Source: Tabrizicola piscis (GTDB taxonomy: Bacteria; Pseudomonadota; Alphaproteobacteria; Rhodobacterales; Rhodobacteraceae). Taken from it: DNA of 64,000 nucleotides. Positions 46,741 through 55,203 of this stretch are shown here, piece after piece; the stretch's first letter is position 1; every line of letters starts with the position of its first letter. The notes under the pieces are model-generated. The model saw nothing but the letters and a program-made list of their open reading frames with translations. It was not told the DNA's origin and did not search any database. The position numbers and the translations under genes are program-made. Location: positions 3,906,001 to 3,970,000 of the forward strand of contig NZ_CP034328.1 of NCBI RefSeq assembly GCF_003940805.1, written 5' to 3'.

Positions 46741-46987
46741 CGGCTGCTCTGGTGGGGGGGCGGTACAGTCGCCGAACTTGGCGAGTGCGCTTGCAGCCGG
46801 GTTTCCGACAATTCCGCGGCCAAGCCTCGGGCAGTCAGGTTCTTGTTGATGCAAACGGGGATGGCGTGGCAAAGATCACACTGCCTTCAACCGGCCTGAC
46901 AAACGCCATCTAGATGACGACAGATGTTTAACAGTTCCGATGTACCTTCGGGGAGCAGTATAGGATCGAGGTAGTACTATCCCGGAC

Positions 46988-48697
46988 GTGAGTGAACTCA
47001 GATCGGCACGTCGCGAATCCACCAGCCTTGCTCTGGCGGCGCTGTTGTTCAGCATGTTTGTGAACGCGCTCATGCTGACTGGCCCCCTTTATATGCTTCA
47101 GGTCTATGATCGGGTGCTGGGCAGCGGGTCGGAGGCCACGCTGGTGGCGCTTTCCGTCCTTGTCGTGGGGTTGTTCGTGGCCATGGGCGTGCTGGAATAC
47201 GCCCGAAGCAAAGTCATGGCCATCGTGGGCGCCCGCTTTCAGGAGCGGCTGGACCGTCGGGTCTTTACCGCAGCGATGAAGCGGTCAGCAGTCGTACCGA
47301 ACGACACAGCAGCGATCACCGCGCAGCGCGACCTTGAGGCTATCCGCACATTTCTTGCCTCACCCATCCTCCTCGCCCTGATGGACCTGCCTTGGACCCC
47401 CTTGTTCATCGCTGCGATCTTCATATTCCACCCGCTTCTGGGTTGGTTGGCGGTTGTGGGCGGCGCGACGCTGATCGCGGTGACCGTTCTGAACCAGATC
47501 CTGTCCAAGGCCCCGCAAAAAGAAGCGGGTTTGGCTTCCGTCCAATCCGAGCGGATCGCTGACCAGTTGAAGGCCGAGGCTGAAACCTTACAGGCGCTTG
47601 GCATGTCTGGCGCTGGCTTTGACCGTTGGCAAAGTGCGCGAACAACGTCTTTGGCCAAGGGAATGGTGGCTGCAGGTGTGGCTGGTGGTTTCGGCGCCTT
47701 GACCAAGACATTTCGGCTTTTCCTTCAGTCGGCCATGCTGGGCCTTGGGGCCTGGCTCGTCCTGCAGGACCAGTTGACAGCGGGGGCGATGATTGCAGGA
47801 TCCATTCTGATGGGCCGTGCGCTGGCACCGATCGAAACTGCCGTCGGACAATGGTCTTTGGCGCAGCGTGCAAACGAGGCCTGGCACAGGCTGGCGGAAC
47901 TTCTGAAGAGGGAGCCAATACCGCAGCCGCGCACGGCACTGCCGCGGCCAAGGGCCATTCTGGAGGTTGAGGGCGTCAGCATCGGTCCTCCGGGTGAACA
48001 GGTAGCCCTCTTGCGTATGGTGAGTTTCCAACTTGCGCCCGGACAAGCCCTTGGCGTGATCGGCCCCTCAGGTGCGGGGAAGTCGACACTCGCCAAGGCA
48101 TTGACCGGGGTCTGGCGACCGCTGGTTGGCAAGATCCGACTGGACGGTGCCGCGATCGACCAGTACGACCCGGATGTTCTGGGCCGTCTGATCGGCTACT
48201 TGCCACAGCGGATCACGCTGTTCGACGGAACAATTGCCGAAAACATCGCGCGGCTGGACATACAGCCCGACAGTGCACGGGTCGTGGAAGCTGCCAAGAA
48301 GGCGGATGCCCATGACATGATCGTCCGATTGCCGCAAGGCTATGATACACGCGTGTCCGCTTCGGGTGGGCGGCTATCCGGCGGTCAGATGCAGCGGATC
48401 GGCCTTGCAAGGGCACTTTATGGCGATCCGGTCCTTCTGATCCTGGACGAGCCGAATTCGAACCTCGACAACACCGGCTCCATCGCTCTGAACGCAGCAA
48501 TTCGGACGATGAAGGCCGAGGGGAAGTCGGTCTTGATCATGGCGCACCGGCCAGCGGCGATTCAGGAATGTGATCTGCTTTTGGTTCTGGAAGATGGGCT
48601 GCGTAAGGCCTTTGGTCCGCGTGACCAGGTGTTGCGCGATCAGGTGAAGAACCATACCGAGATCCTGAAGCCCGTCGCCCCGGGAGTTGCGCCGTGA
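46988..48697 (+). CDS. Type I secretion ABC transporter (PrtD-like)
   Basis: A 569-aa inner-membrane ABC protein. N-terminal membrane domain (LALAALLFSMFVNALMLTGPLYMLQVYDRVL) typical of PrtD/HasD-type exporters without a C39 peptidase, then ATPase with GPSGAGKSTLAK, LSGGQMQR and ILDEPNSNLD. Starts with GTG. It should energise export of the upstream M10 protease. It overlaps the next gene by 4 bp. Confidence 0.92.
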   Translation: MSELRSARRESTSLALAALLFSMFVNALMLTGPLYMLQVYDRVLGSGSEATLVALSVLVVGLFVAMGVLEYARSKVMAIVGARFQERLDRRVFTAAMKRSAVVPNDTAAITAQRDLEAIRTFLASPILLALMDLPWTPLFIAAIFIFHPLLGWLAVVGGATLIAVTVLNQILSKAPQKEAGLASVQSERIADQLKAEAETLQALGMSGAGFDRWQSARTTSLAKGMVAAGVAGGFGALTKTFRLFLQSAMLGLGAWLVLQDQLTAGAMIAGSILMGRALAPIETAVGQWSLAQRANEAWHRLAELLKREPIPQPRTALPRPRAILEVEGVSIGPPGEQVALLRMVSFQLAPGQALGVIGPSGAGKSTLAKALTGVWRPLVGKIRLDGAAIDQYDPDVLGRLIGYLPQRITLFDGTIAENIARLDIQPDSARVVEAAKKADAHDMIVRLPQGYDTRVSASGGRLSGGQMQRIGLARALYGDPVLLILDEPNSNLDNTGSIALNAAIRTMKAEGKSVLIMAHRPAAIQECDLLLVLEDGLRKAFGPRDQVLRDQVKNHTEILKPVAPGVAP

Positions 48698-49998
48698 GCG
48701 CGCCATACGCGCAGTGGTCAGCAACACGGCCGCTGTTCTGGGGCTTTCTTACATTGACACTTCTGGTGGCGGGGCTTGGTGTCTGGTCGATCTTCACCAC
48801 CCTGGCCGGTGCGATCATCGCTCCCGGCCGGATCGAAGTTTCCCTTAACCGACAGGTGGTGCAGCACCCGGACGGTGGCGTTGTCGAAGAGATTCTCGTC
48901 CAGGACGGCGCGGACGTCTCTGCAGGGGATGTCCTTTTGCGACTGGATGGCAGCGCGCTGCGGTCCGAGCTGGCCATTGTCGAAAACCAGCTTCTGGAAC
49001 TGGGTGCGCGACGGGCGCGGCTGGAAGCGCAGCGCGACGAGTCGGATACCGTCGTTTTTCCCGAAATCCTGCTGGCCGCGGCGACCGGCCGCCCTTACGC
49101 CGCCGAAATTCTGGCTGGTCAGGCAAGTCTGTTCACCAAACAAGCCGAGGCCCTGATCCAGGCACGTGAGCAGCGGCAGACGAGGATCGAACAGATCGAA
49201 AGCCAGATGACCGGGCTTGCGGCACAACAAGAAGCAATCGCGACCCAGACAAGGCTTCTCGAGGCGGATCTGGTGACACAGCAAGACCTGTTGGCAAAGG
49301 GGTTGACGCAAGCGACCCGGGTTTCGGGGCTTGAACGCGAACTCGCCCAACTGAAGGGCAGGATGGGAGAGTTGATCTCGGCGCAGGCGGAGGCAGCGGG
49401 GCGGATCACCGAAATCGACATCGAGATCACCGCGCTGACCACCCAGCAGCGTGAAAAGGCCGAGGCGGAGTTGCGCGATGTTGCAGCCCGTCAACTGGAA
49501 CTGCAGGAGCGTGAAGGGGCCTTGGCCGAACGTATCGCACGTCTTGATGTCAGGGCACCTTCCTCAGGTCTTGTCCTTGGGCTGACGGTCACCACGCCGC
49601 GATCCGTCATCCGTCCGGCGGATGACTTGATGTTCATCGTCCCTCAGGATCGTCCGCTCCTTGTGGCTGCGCGGGTACCGGTCACGCATGTCGACGAGGT
49701 TCGCCCCGGCCAGGATGTTCGCCTGGTCTTTTCTTCTCTGCCCTCCCGCACGACGCCGGAGGTGACAGGGAAAATCACGCTTGTTTCGGCCGATGCCCTA
49801 TCCGATGAGCGGACCGGGATAACCTATTTCAGAGTCGAGATCGCTTTGGATGCGGCAGCCTTGCAGCAACTGGGTGAGGTGGACATCATTCCTGGCATGC
49901 CGGTTGATGCTTTCATTCTCACCACAGACCGAACGCCGCTATCCTATCTGCTTAAGCCGTTCACGGACTATTTTCGCAGCGCCTTCCGGGAAACATGA
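48694..49998 (+). CDS. Type I secretion membrane-fusion protein (PrtE/HlyD-like)
   Basis: A 434-aa protein: one N-terminal membrane helix (WGFLTLTLLVAGLGVWSIFTTLAG), lipoyl half-motifs (VVQHPDGGVVEEILVQDG and the RLDVRAPSSGLVLGL part), long coiled coils between, and a beta-barrel C-terminus. It bridges the ABC transporter and an outer-membrane TolC channel. No TolC gene is beside it; the tolC at 8548 is the obvious partner in the window. Confidence 0.92.
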   Translation: MSAPYAQWSATRPLFWGFLTLTLLVAGLGVWSIFTTLAGAIIAPGRIEVSLNRQVVQHPDGGVVEEILVQDGADVSAGDVLLRLDGSALRSELAIVENQLLELGARRARLEAQRDESDTVVFPEILLAAATGRPYAAEILAGQASLFTKQAEALIQAREQRQTRIEQIESQMTGLAAQQEAIATQTRLLEADLVTQQDLLAKGLTQATRVSGLERELAQLKGRMGELISAQAEAAGRITEIDIEITALTTQQREKAEAELRDVAARQLELQEREGALAERIARLDVRAPSSGLVLGLTVTTPRSVIRPADDLMFIVPQDRPLLVAARVPVTHVDEVRPGQDVRLVFSSLPSRTTPEVTGKITLVSADALSDERTGITYFRVEIALDAAALQQLGEVDIIPGMPVDAFILTTDRTPLSYLLKPFTDYFRSAFRET

Positions 49999-50037
49999 AA
50001 CCGGCCACGCACCAATCAGCTTCGGCCGGCTCGCTTC

Positions 50038-50121
50038 AGTCACAGACCTTCCGGTGATGAACTGCGCGCCATTGTCGGACTTGATGAACCTCAGGGGGCC
50101 CCTTTGATGGGCCGCCCGGCG
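50038..50121 (-). pseudogene. Transposase (rve integrase core) remnant
   Basis: In one minus-strand frame the sequence reads RAAHQRGPLRFIKSDNGAQFITG, matching the catalytic-core segment (SDNGxxF) of IS3/IS481-type integrases. It has no start, no preceding domain and no inverted repeats that I can see; the frame runs on into unrelated residues. It is a decayed insertion-sequence fragment at the boundary between the secretion genes and the next accessory block. Confidence 0.65.
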
Positions 50122-50317
50122 TGTCGGGTTGCTGACCCTGTGCCGGCAGCAGTCATGGCCATTGTCAAAGACAAATACCGTGATATTGATATGTTTGTTG
50201 AAGGCTTGTCGTCATTCTGTGGATAAAGGCCTGCTGTTTCAGAGCAGTTGAGGTCTTTGCGGCCTGATTGCTTTGAAGGGTCGGCCGAATTCGGTTGAAC
50301 GCCTTGGGGGGTCTGCG
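50122..50317. other. Gap before the cyclase gene
   Basis: About 196 bp after the transposase remnant. AT-rich stretches at 50171-50200 (CCGTGATATTGATATG) could hold a promoter. No gene is seen. A run of G (GGGGGG near 50305) serves as the ribosome site for a TTG start at 50318. Confidence 0.45.
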
Positions 50318-53300
50318 TTGCTGTGCCCGAATTGCGCTACAGACAATCTTCCGAATGCAAAGTTTTGTCAGGAGTGTGGAAACAAGCTTGCCCGCGTTTG
50401 CATGACCTGTGGTGCGGAAGCCAAGCCTGAAGCGAAGTTCTGCATAGACTGCGGCGCGCCCTTCAATCCCGATGCAAGGTACAATTTGCCCGACGCCGCA
50501 GCTTCTTCCGAGAAGGCCTTGGCGTCGAGCCGTGAACAAACGGACCCTGCCGATGTCCATGCCGAGCGGCGCCAAGTCACCGTGTTGTTCAGCGATCTTG
50601 TCGGATCGACTGCGATTTCCGGGCTGCTTGATCCCGAAGACTACCGCGAGCTGATCGCGCAATACCGCATACTCGTTACCGACATAGTGGCAAGGTACGA
50701 TGGAAGCGTTGCGAATTTTGTTGGCGACGGAGTCGTTGTCTATTTTGGCTATCCGGCCGCGCATGAAAGCAGCGCCTATGCCGCTGCCCTTGCAGGGCTG
50801 GACATCGTCGATGCGGCACCCGGTATCGGACGTCTTTTCAAGGACTATGATCTGCAAACCGAGGTGCGCGTCGGTTTGCATACTGGGTTTGTGGTTATCG
50901 GACAGACCGGCTCTGGCATCCATGAAGAGAAACGTTCGCTGTTTGGCGATACCCCGAACATTGCCGCCCGCATTCAAGCCCATGCCAAAGCGGGGCAGAC
51001 CTTGGCGTCAGCATCGACGCGGCGGCTGATCGGGTCGCAATTGGTGTTCAAATCGCTTGGTCTGCAAGCGCTGAACGGAGTGCGCGAGCCGATCGAACTG
51101 TTTCAGGCGCATCGGCCGACGACGGCATCGGCCTTTATCGAGAGCCACACCCTACATCCAAAGACACCGACGATCGGCCGCCATGCCGAGATAGCCCTCG
51201 TCGCAACCCGCTGGAATGACGCGATCGAGGGTGACGGGCAGGTCATGGTGATCTCCGGCGAGGCGGGGATAGGCAAGTCGCGGATTGTCTTCGCGATGGA
51301 CCAGGAGTTGGCCGAGGGGACCACCAGCCGATTGGCGCTGTTCGGATCGGTGATCCATAAGAATAGCGCCTTCTACTCGGTCCGATTGGCGTTCGAGGCC
51401 TTGCTGGGCTTGGCGGACTCGGATTCGATCGAGTTCAAGCGCGAAAAGCTGTTGGTCTATCTCGCCGACCTGAAGCTTGATCCGGTTCTGGTTGGCGAAC
51501 CGATCTTGGAACTTCTGGGCGTTCCGGATGCTACGGGCATGGTCCGGCCGCCGTCATTCCCAGAACGCGAGAAGACCAAGATCATAAAGGCGCTCTTGCA
51601 GCTTTGTGCTGCGATGTCAGAGCGCAAGCCCCTGTTGATGCTCATCGACGACGTGCATTGGATCGATCCTTCAACGCTGGAATTTCTGTCGCGCTGGATC
51701 GAAGCCATGCCATTGCGGCGCTGTCTGATGTTGATCACCGCACGCCCGGAGTTCGAGTCGCCCTGGAAAAACCTGGCGCATGTCTCGGCACTGGAACTTA
51801 ACCGGTTGGGCCGCCGCGAGTCGATAAAGCTGATTGAAAGCATTGTTGGCAGGCCCATGCCCGAGCCGTTGATGCAGCAGATTGTTTCAAGAACGGACGG
51901 CGTGCCGCTGTTCATCGAAGAATTGACCAAGATGATCGTTGAGGCAGGCTTTCTGGAAGGCACTGCCGATTTCAGAGAGGATCTGTTGCATTCCATCCCT
52001 GAATCGCTGCAGGCCTCGCTTCTGGCACGCCTTGACCGCATGTCCGAAGTCAAGGAGGTGGCGCAAGTCGCTGCCGCCATAGGCCGAACCTTTCAGCGTC
52101 CACTGTTGGCGCGCGTTCAAGGCGGAAGCGACGCGCTGGTTCAGGCCGCACTTACAAAACTGATTGATGCTGACCTGGTAGTGCCGGTTGGCGACCATGG
52201 GGACGAACCGACCTACCGCTTTCGCCATGCCCTTGTGCAAGAGGCGGCCTATCAGTCGATGTTGCGTGTCTCGCAAGTCAAATGGCACGGCAAGATTGCC
52301 GAGGTGCTTGAACGCGATTTCCCGGACACGGCCGAACGCGAGCCAGAGCTGCTGGCGCATCATTTCACGTTGGCCCGCAACCATCTGAAGGCTGAGACAT
52401 ACTGGTTCACCGCGGCGCGCGTGGCCATGTCGCGGTCAGCTTCGGTGGAGGCAATCGAACATCTGCGTCAAGCGCTGGCAAATCTTGCACACAGCCCGGC
52501 CACAGCTGAACGCGACCGTCGTGAATTGGACCTTCAAATTGCGGTCGCAGTTCCGCTGGCCTCGGTGCACGGCTACGCCCAGGAGAAAGTCCGAACCGCC
52601 TATGCCCGGGCCCGCGATCTTTGCGGCCAGTACGGCGAGACCGAAAAACTGTTCATGGTCGTTTATGGCCAGTTCCGTTCGGCCTTGATCGGGGGGGAAT
52701 ATGCAAGTGCCCTCGAACATGCCGAACTCCTCGTGTCGCTCCTCGATGGTCCGGACAACCCCGTTCTGACGGCTGCCTCTCTGCGTTCATTGGGGTCGGT
52801 ACTGATCTACCTGGGTCGGCCGCATGACGCGATGATCCATCTTGAGCGTGGTCTGAAAATCGAACTGACGATGGAAGATCGTCGGCACAGTCTTGGCTTC
52901 GATGTCGTGGATCTGCCGGTCGCTCTGCACGCCTATTCGGCCATCGGGCACTGGCTTGCAGGATCCAGCCATGCCGCGCGGACTGCAATCGAGAAAGCGC
53001 TCGTGCTTGCGCATGAAACGGACCATCCGTTCTCCATTTCATTCTCGTCAGCATTTGCCAGTTGGGTCTATCAATTCCTGGGCGACGAAGCGGCGCTCAA
53101 GAAATGCTCGGCAGATCTGATTGCCTTGTCGGAATCGAACACGTTTCATTTCTGGCTTGGCTGGGGACGCATCATGAATGGCTGGGCGAGGCGGGAGGAA
53201 CTGGGTGACACTACGCTGGACGTCATTGAACAGGGCCTAGCAGAATGGCACGGCACGGCTTCGGGTGTCGGCTCAAGCTACTTTGCATACCTGCATGCCG

Positions 53301-53686
53301 ATGCAGCGCTTTATCTGAATCAGTTTGACAAAGCCCGTGAATTGATCGGCGCGGCTCAGTCCTTTGAAAGAACCAGTGGCGAGGCGTTCTGGCGCCCTGA
53401 ATTGATCCGCCTGAACGGCGAAATTGCAAATCGAAGTGGAGACTTAGACTCCGCGCAGCAATTCTGGCAGCAGGCCCATGACATCGCGGCAGAAACTGGC
53501 ATGCGATTTCCGCAGCTTCGGGCTGCGGTCAGCATCGCCCGTGCAGCCGATGGACCGTCAGGCCGCACTCATGCGGTCGAACTGCTGGGGAAGGTGTTGT
53601 CGGAACTCGAGGAAGACAGTCAGGCCGCCACCGATGCGAAAGCGCTGCTGCGGGCTTTGGAACAACAGGGGAGTGGACCGGAATGA
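50318..53686 (+). CDS. Zinc-ribbon/adenylate cyclase/AAA-ATPase/TPR signalling protein
   Basis: A 1122-aa multidomain protein. Two zinc ribbons (CPNC...CQEC and CMTC...CIDC) at residues 3-45, a class III cyclase (VTVLFSDLVGST with metal Asp, FVGDGVVVYFG, DTPNIAARIQ; about residues 85-265), an AAA ATPase (Walker A GEAGIGKS, Walker B LLMLIDDVHWID; about residues 280-500), then TPR-like helical repeats to the end. The start is TTG at 50318 with a G-run ribosome site and CPNC close to the N-terminus, as in relatives; a TTG at 50273 is the longer alternative. Likely makes cAMP in response to a signal sensed by the ATPase/TPR part. Confidence 0.88.
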   Translation: MLCPNCATDNLPNAKFCQECGNKLARVCMTCGAEAKPEAKFCIDCGAPFNPDARYNLPDAAASSEKALASSREQTDPADVHAERRQVTVLFSDLVGSTAISGLLDPEDYRELIAQYRILVTDIVARYDGSVANFVGDGVVVYFGYPAAHESSAYAAALAGLDIVDAAPGIGRLFKDYDLQTEVRVGLHTGFVVIGQTGSGIHEEKRSLFGDTPNIAARIQAHAKAGQTLASASTRRLIGSQLVFKSLGLQALNGVREPIELFQAHRPTTASAFIESHTLHPKTPTIGRHAEIALVATRWNDAIEGDGQVMVISGEAGIGKSRIVFAMDQELAEGTTSRLALFGSVIHKNSAFYSVRLAFEALLGLADSDSIEFKREKLLVYLADLKLDPVLVGEPILELLGVPDATGMVRPPSFPEREKTKIIKALLQLCAAMSERKPLLMLIDDVHWIDPSTLEFLSRWIEAMPLRRCLMLITARPEFESPWKNLAHVSALELNRLGRRESIKLIESIVGRPMPEPLMQQIVSRTDGVPLFIEELTKMIVEAGFLEGTADFREDLLHSIPESLQASLLARLDRMSEVKEVAQVAAAIGRTFQRPLLARVQGGSDALVQAALTKLIDADLVVPVGDHGDEPTYRFRHALVQEAAYQSMLRVSQVKWHGKIAEVLERDFPDTAEREPELLAHHFTLARNHLKAETYWFTAARVAMSRSASVEAIEHLRQALANLAHSPATAERDRRELDLQIAVAVPLASVHGYAQEKVRTAYARARDLCGQYGETEKLFMVVYGQFRSALIGGEYASALEHAELLVSLLDGPDNPVLTAASLRSLGSVLIYLGRPHDAMIHLERGLKIELTMEDRRHSLGFDVVDLPVALHAYSAIGHWLAGSSHAARTAIEKALVLAHETDHPFSISFSSAFASWVYQFLGDEAALKKCSADLIALSESNTFHFWLGWGRIMNGWARREELGDTTLDVIEQGLAEWHGTASGVGSSYFAYLHADAALYLNQFDKARELIGAAQSFERTSGEAFWRPELIRLNGEIANRSGDLDSAQQFWQQAHDIAAETGMRFPQLRAAVSIARAADGPSGRTHAVELLGKVLSELEEDSQAATDAKALLRALEQQGSGPE

Positions 53687-53789
53687 CTTATCAAGTTGCA
53701 ACCTGTCTGGGGAACGCAAGCACGACCAAACGCCGCATGCGTCTTCGATACGTCAAAGCGGCCGGAAATTGGTTTAGCAAGGGGCACAT

Positions 53790-54728
53790 GTGATGACCAA
53801 GCCAAAAGAGAGTCCGGGTAGGGGTCAATTGCCAGAGTCTGGCATTATGCCGAAGTTGCCACAGCAATTCAGTTCGTTTCCATTCTATTACGCCTCCCTG
53901 CAATGCCAATGGATCTACTGGTACACCTCCGTGGAAGCGGCAGAGCCCTACGTAAAGGGCACTGGACTGCGCGTTGCCCGCTTCCCCGTCAAGAATGAGA
54001 AGGGTGAAGATGAGGACCGTGCCGTCATTGTCCTCAATTTTCAACGCTACACGTCGCACTACAGCAACGGCCTTGGCACAACAAACGAGGTTGAATTCAA
54101 CCTTTTGGCCTACCCTGCCAATCGGGTTCCGGGCGTACCAAAGATGCCGCTGTGGGAATATCTGTATGGCAATGACCAGACTGAGACGATCGGCCACCTA
54201 AGGCTGCATGTGGCCGCAGACAACAAAGTTGCCGTCGAAGCCGGGCGCGAAGTGTTTGGTGAGCCGAAGTTCTATGGGGTCTTCAACTACGAAGTTCCAT
54301 CGCTCAATGCCCCAATGTCGACCGGAATTCCGCCAACGCAAATACAGAAGTGGCGGATACAACTTGTCAGCCCCGACGACCCAGATGATTTCGTGTACCG
54401 ATTGCAGTCGGACTTCACCGGGTATCAGTGGACCAAGACCGACTCCACGCCGATTCCGGAGTTTGCAACTGGGCTTGGTCGAACCGTTTGGACGCGATGG
54501 ACCATTGTGGGGTTGTTCGACACAGCAATTCTGACAGGCGCGCAGGCAGCTGGCATAAGGCTTGAGATCGGCAAGAACGATTTTCCAATGACCAAGGACA
54601 TGCGCGCTTTGTTCAAGGATATGACGCCGGTTGCTGCGCAGATTTTTGAAAGTCCTCCCGCCTGCATAGAGCCGCGAGGTTTCTATATGGATGTATTGGA
54701 TCAGGATCACAATGATGACCGCACCTGA
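53790..54728 (+). CDS. Acetoacetate-decarboxylase-like protein
   Basis: A 312-aa soluble protein. The middle segment AGREVFGEPKFYGVFNYEV resembles the acetoacetate decarboxylase superfamily, where GREIWGFPKK carries the Schiff-base lysine; here a lysine is at the matching FGEPKF place. No signal peptide. First of a four-gene operon; its end overlaps the next gene by 17 bp. Superfamily membership is an inference; activity may differ, as many ADC-like proteins are not decarboxylases. Confidence 0.6.
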   Translation: MMTKPKESPGRGQLPESGIMPKLPQQFSSFPFYYASLQCQWIYWYTSVEAAEPYVKGTGLRVARFPVKNEKGEDEDRAVIVLNFQRYTSHYSNGLGTTNEVEFNLLAYPANRVPGVPKMPLWEYLYGNDQTETIGHLRLHVAADNKVAVEAGREVFGEPKFYGVFNYEVPSLNAPMSTGIPPTQIQKWRIQLVSPDDPDDFVYRLQSDFTGYQWTKTDSTPIPEFATGLGRTVWTRWTIVGLFDTAILTGAQAAGIRLEIGKNDFPMTKDMRALFKDMTPVAAQIFESPPACIEPRGFYMDVLDQDHNDDRT

Positions 54729-55200
54729 ATTCGAGTATGGCATCGATGACTTTGTCGCGATCAGTACTGTCCTTACCGGCTACTCAAGGGCGGAGCTGTT
54801 CGGAACTGGCTGCGCAGATGAGTACTGGCATCAATTCCGTCGCGTCGTACCGGACCATATCCTGATCGAATTTTTTAATGGTGCGGCGAAACTTGAGCGG
54901 TTGCAGGAAACCGATCCACAGGCTGTCGCGTTGGAGATAAGATCCCGCTACCTATCAAGCGAAAAGCTCGGGCCTCTTGCGCGGACCTTGATTCAGCTTT
55001 GGTATCTCGGTCAATGGGTTCCATTGCCACCTTCATGGCGCAGCCGGTTTGGGGCGTCACGGTTTGATGTAGCAAGAGTCATTTCCGTGCTCGCCTACAA
55101 GGAAGGGTTGGTCTGGGATGCAATTGGCGCGCATCCAATGGGTGCCAAACAGCAGGGATTTGGATCGTGGGCGGAAGCGCCGCCAAAAGGTGGGGTTTAG
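54712..55200 (+). CDS. Small subunit-like protein of an FAD sugar/polyol dehydrogenase
   Basis: A 162-aa helical protein similar to the small subunit of membrane-bound FAD dehydrogenases (sorbitol or glucose dehydrogenase gamma type): FVAISTVLTGYS, LIQLWYLGQW and YKEGLVWDAIGAHPMGAKQQGFGSWAEAPP. The last segment is the family's most conserved part. Unlike its relatives it has no Tat or Sec signal, so this complex may be cytoplasmic. It overlaps the ADC-like gene by 17 bp and is 3 bp before the GMC flavoprotein. Confidence 0.72.
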   Translation: MMTAPEFEYGIDDFVAISTVLTGYSRAELFGTGCADEYWHQFRRVVPDHILIEFFNGAAKLERLQETDPQAVALEIRSRYLSSEKLGPLARTLIQLWYLGQWVPLPPSWRSRFGASRFDVARVISVLAYKEGLVWDAIGAHPMGAKQQGFGSWAEAPPKGGV

Positions 55201-55203
55201 ACC

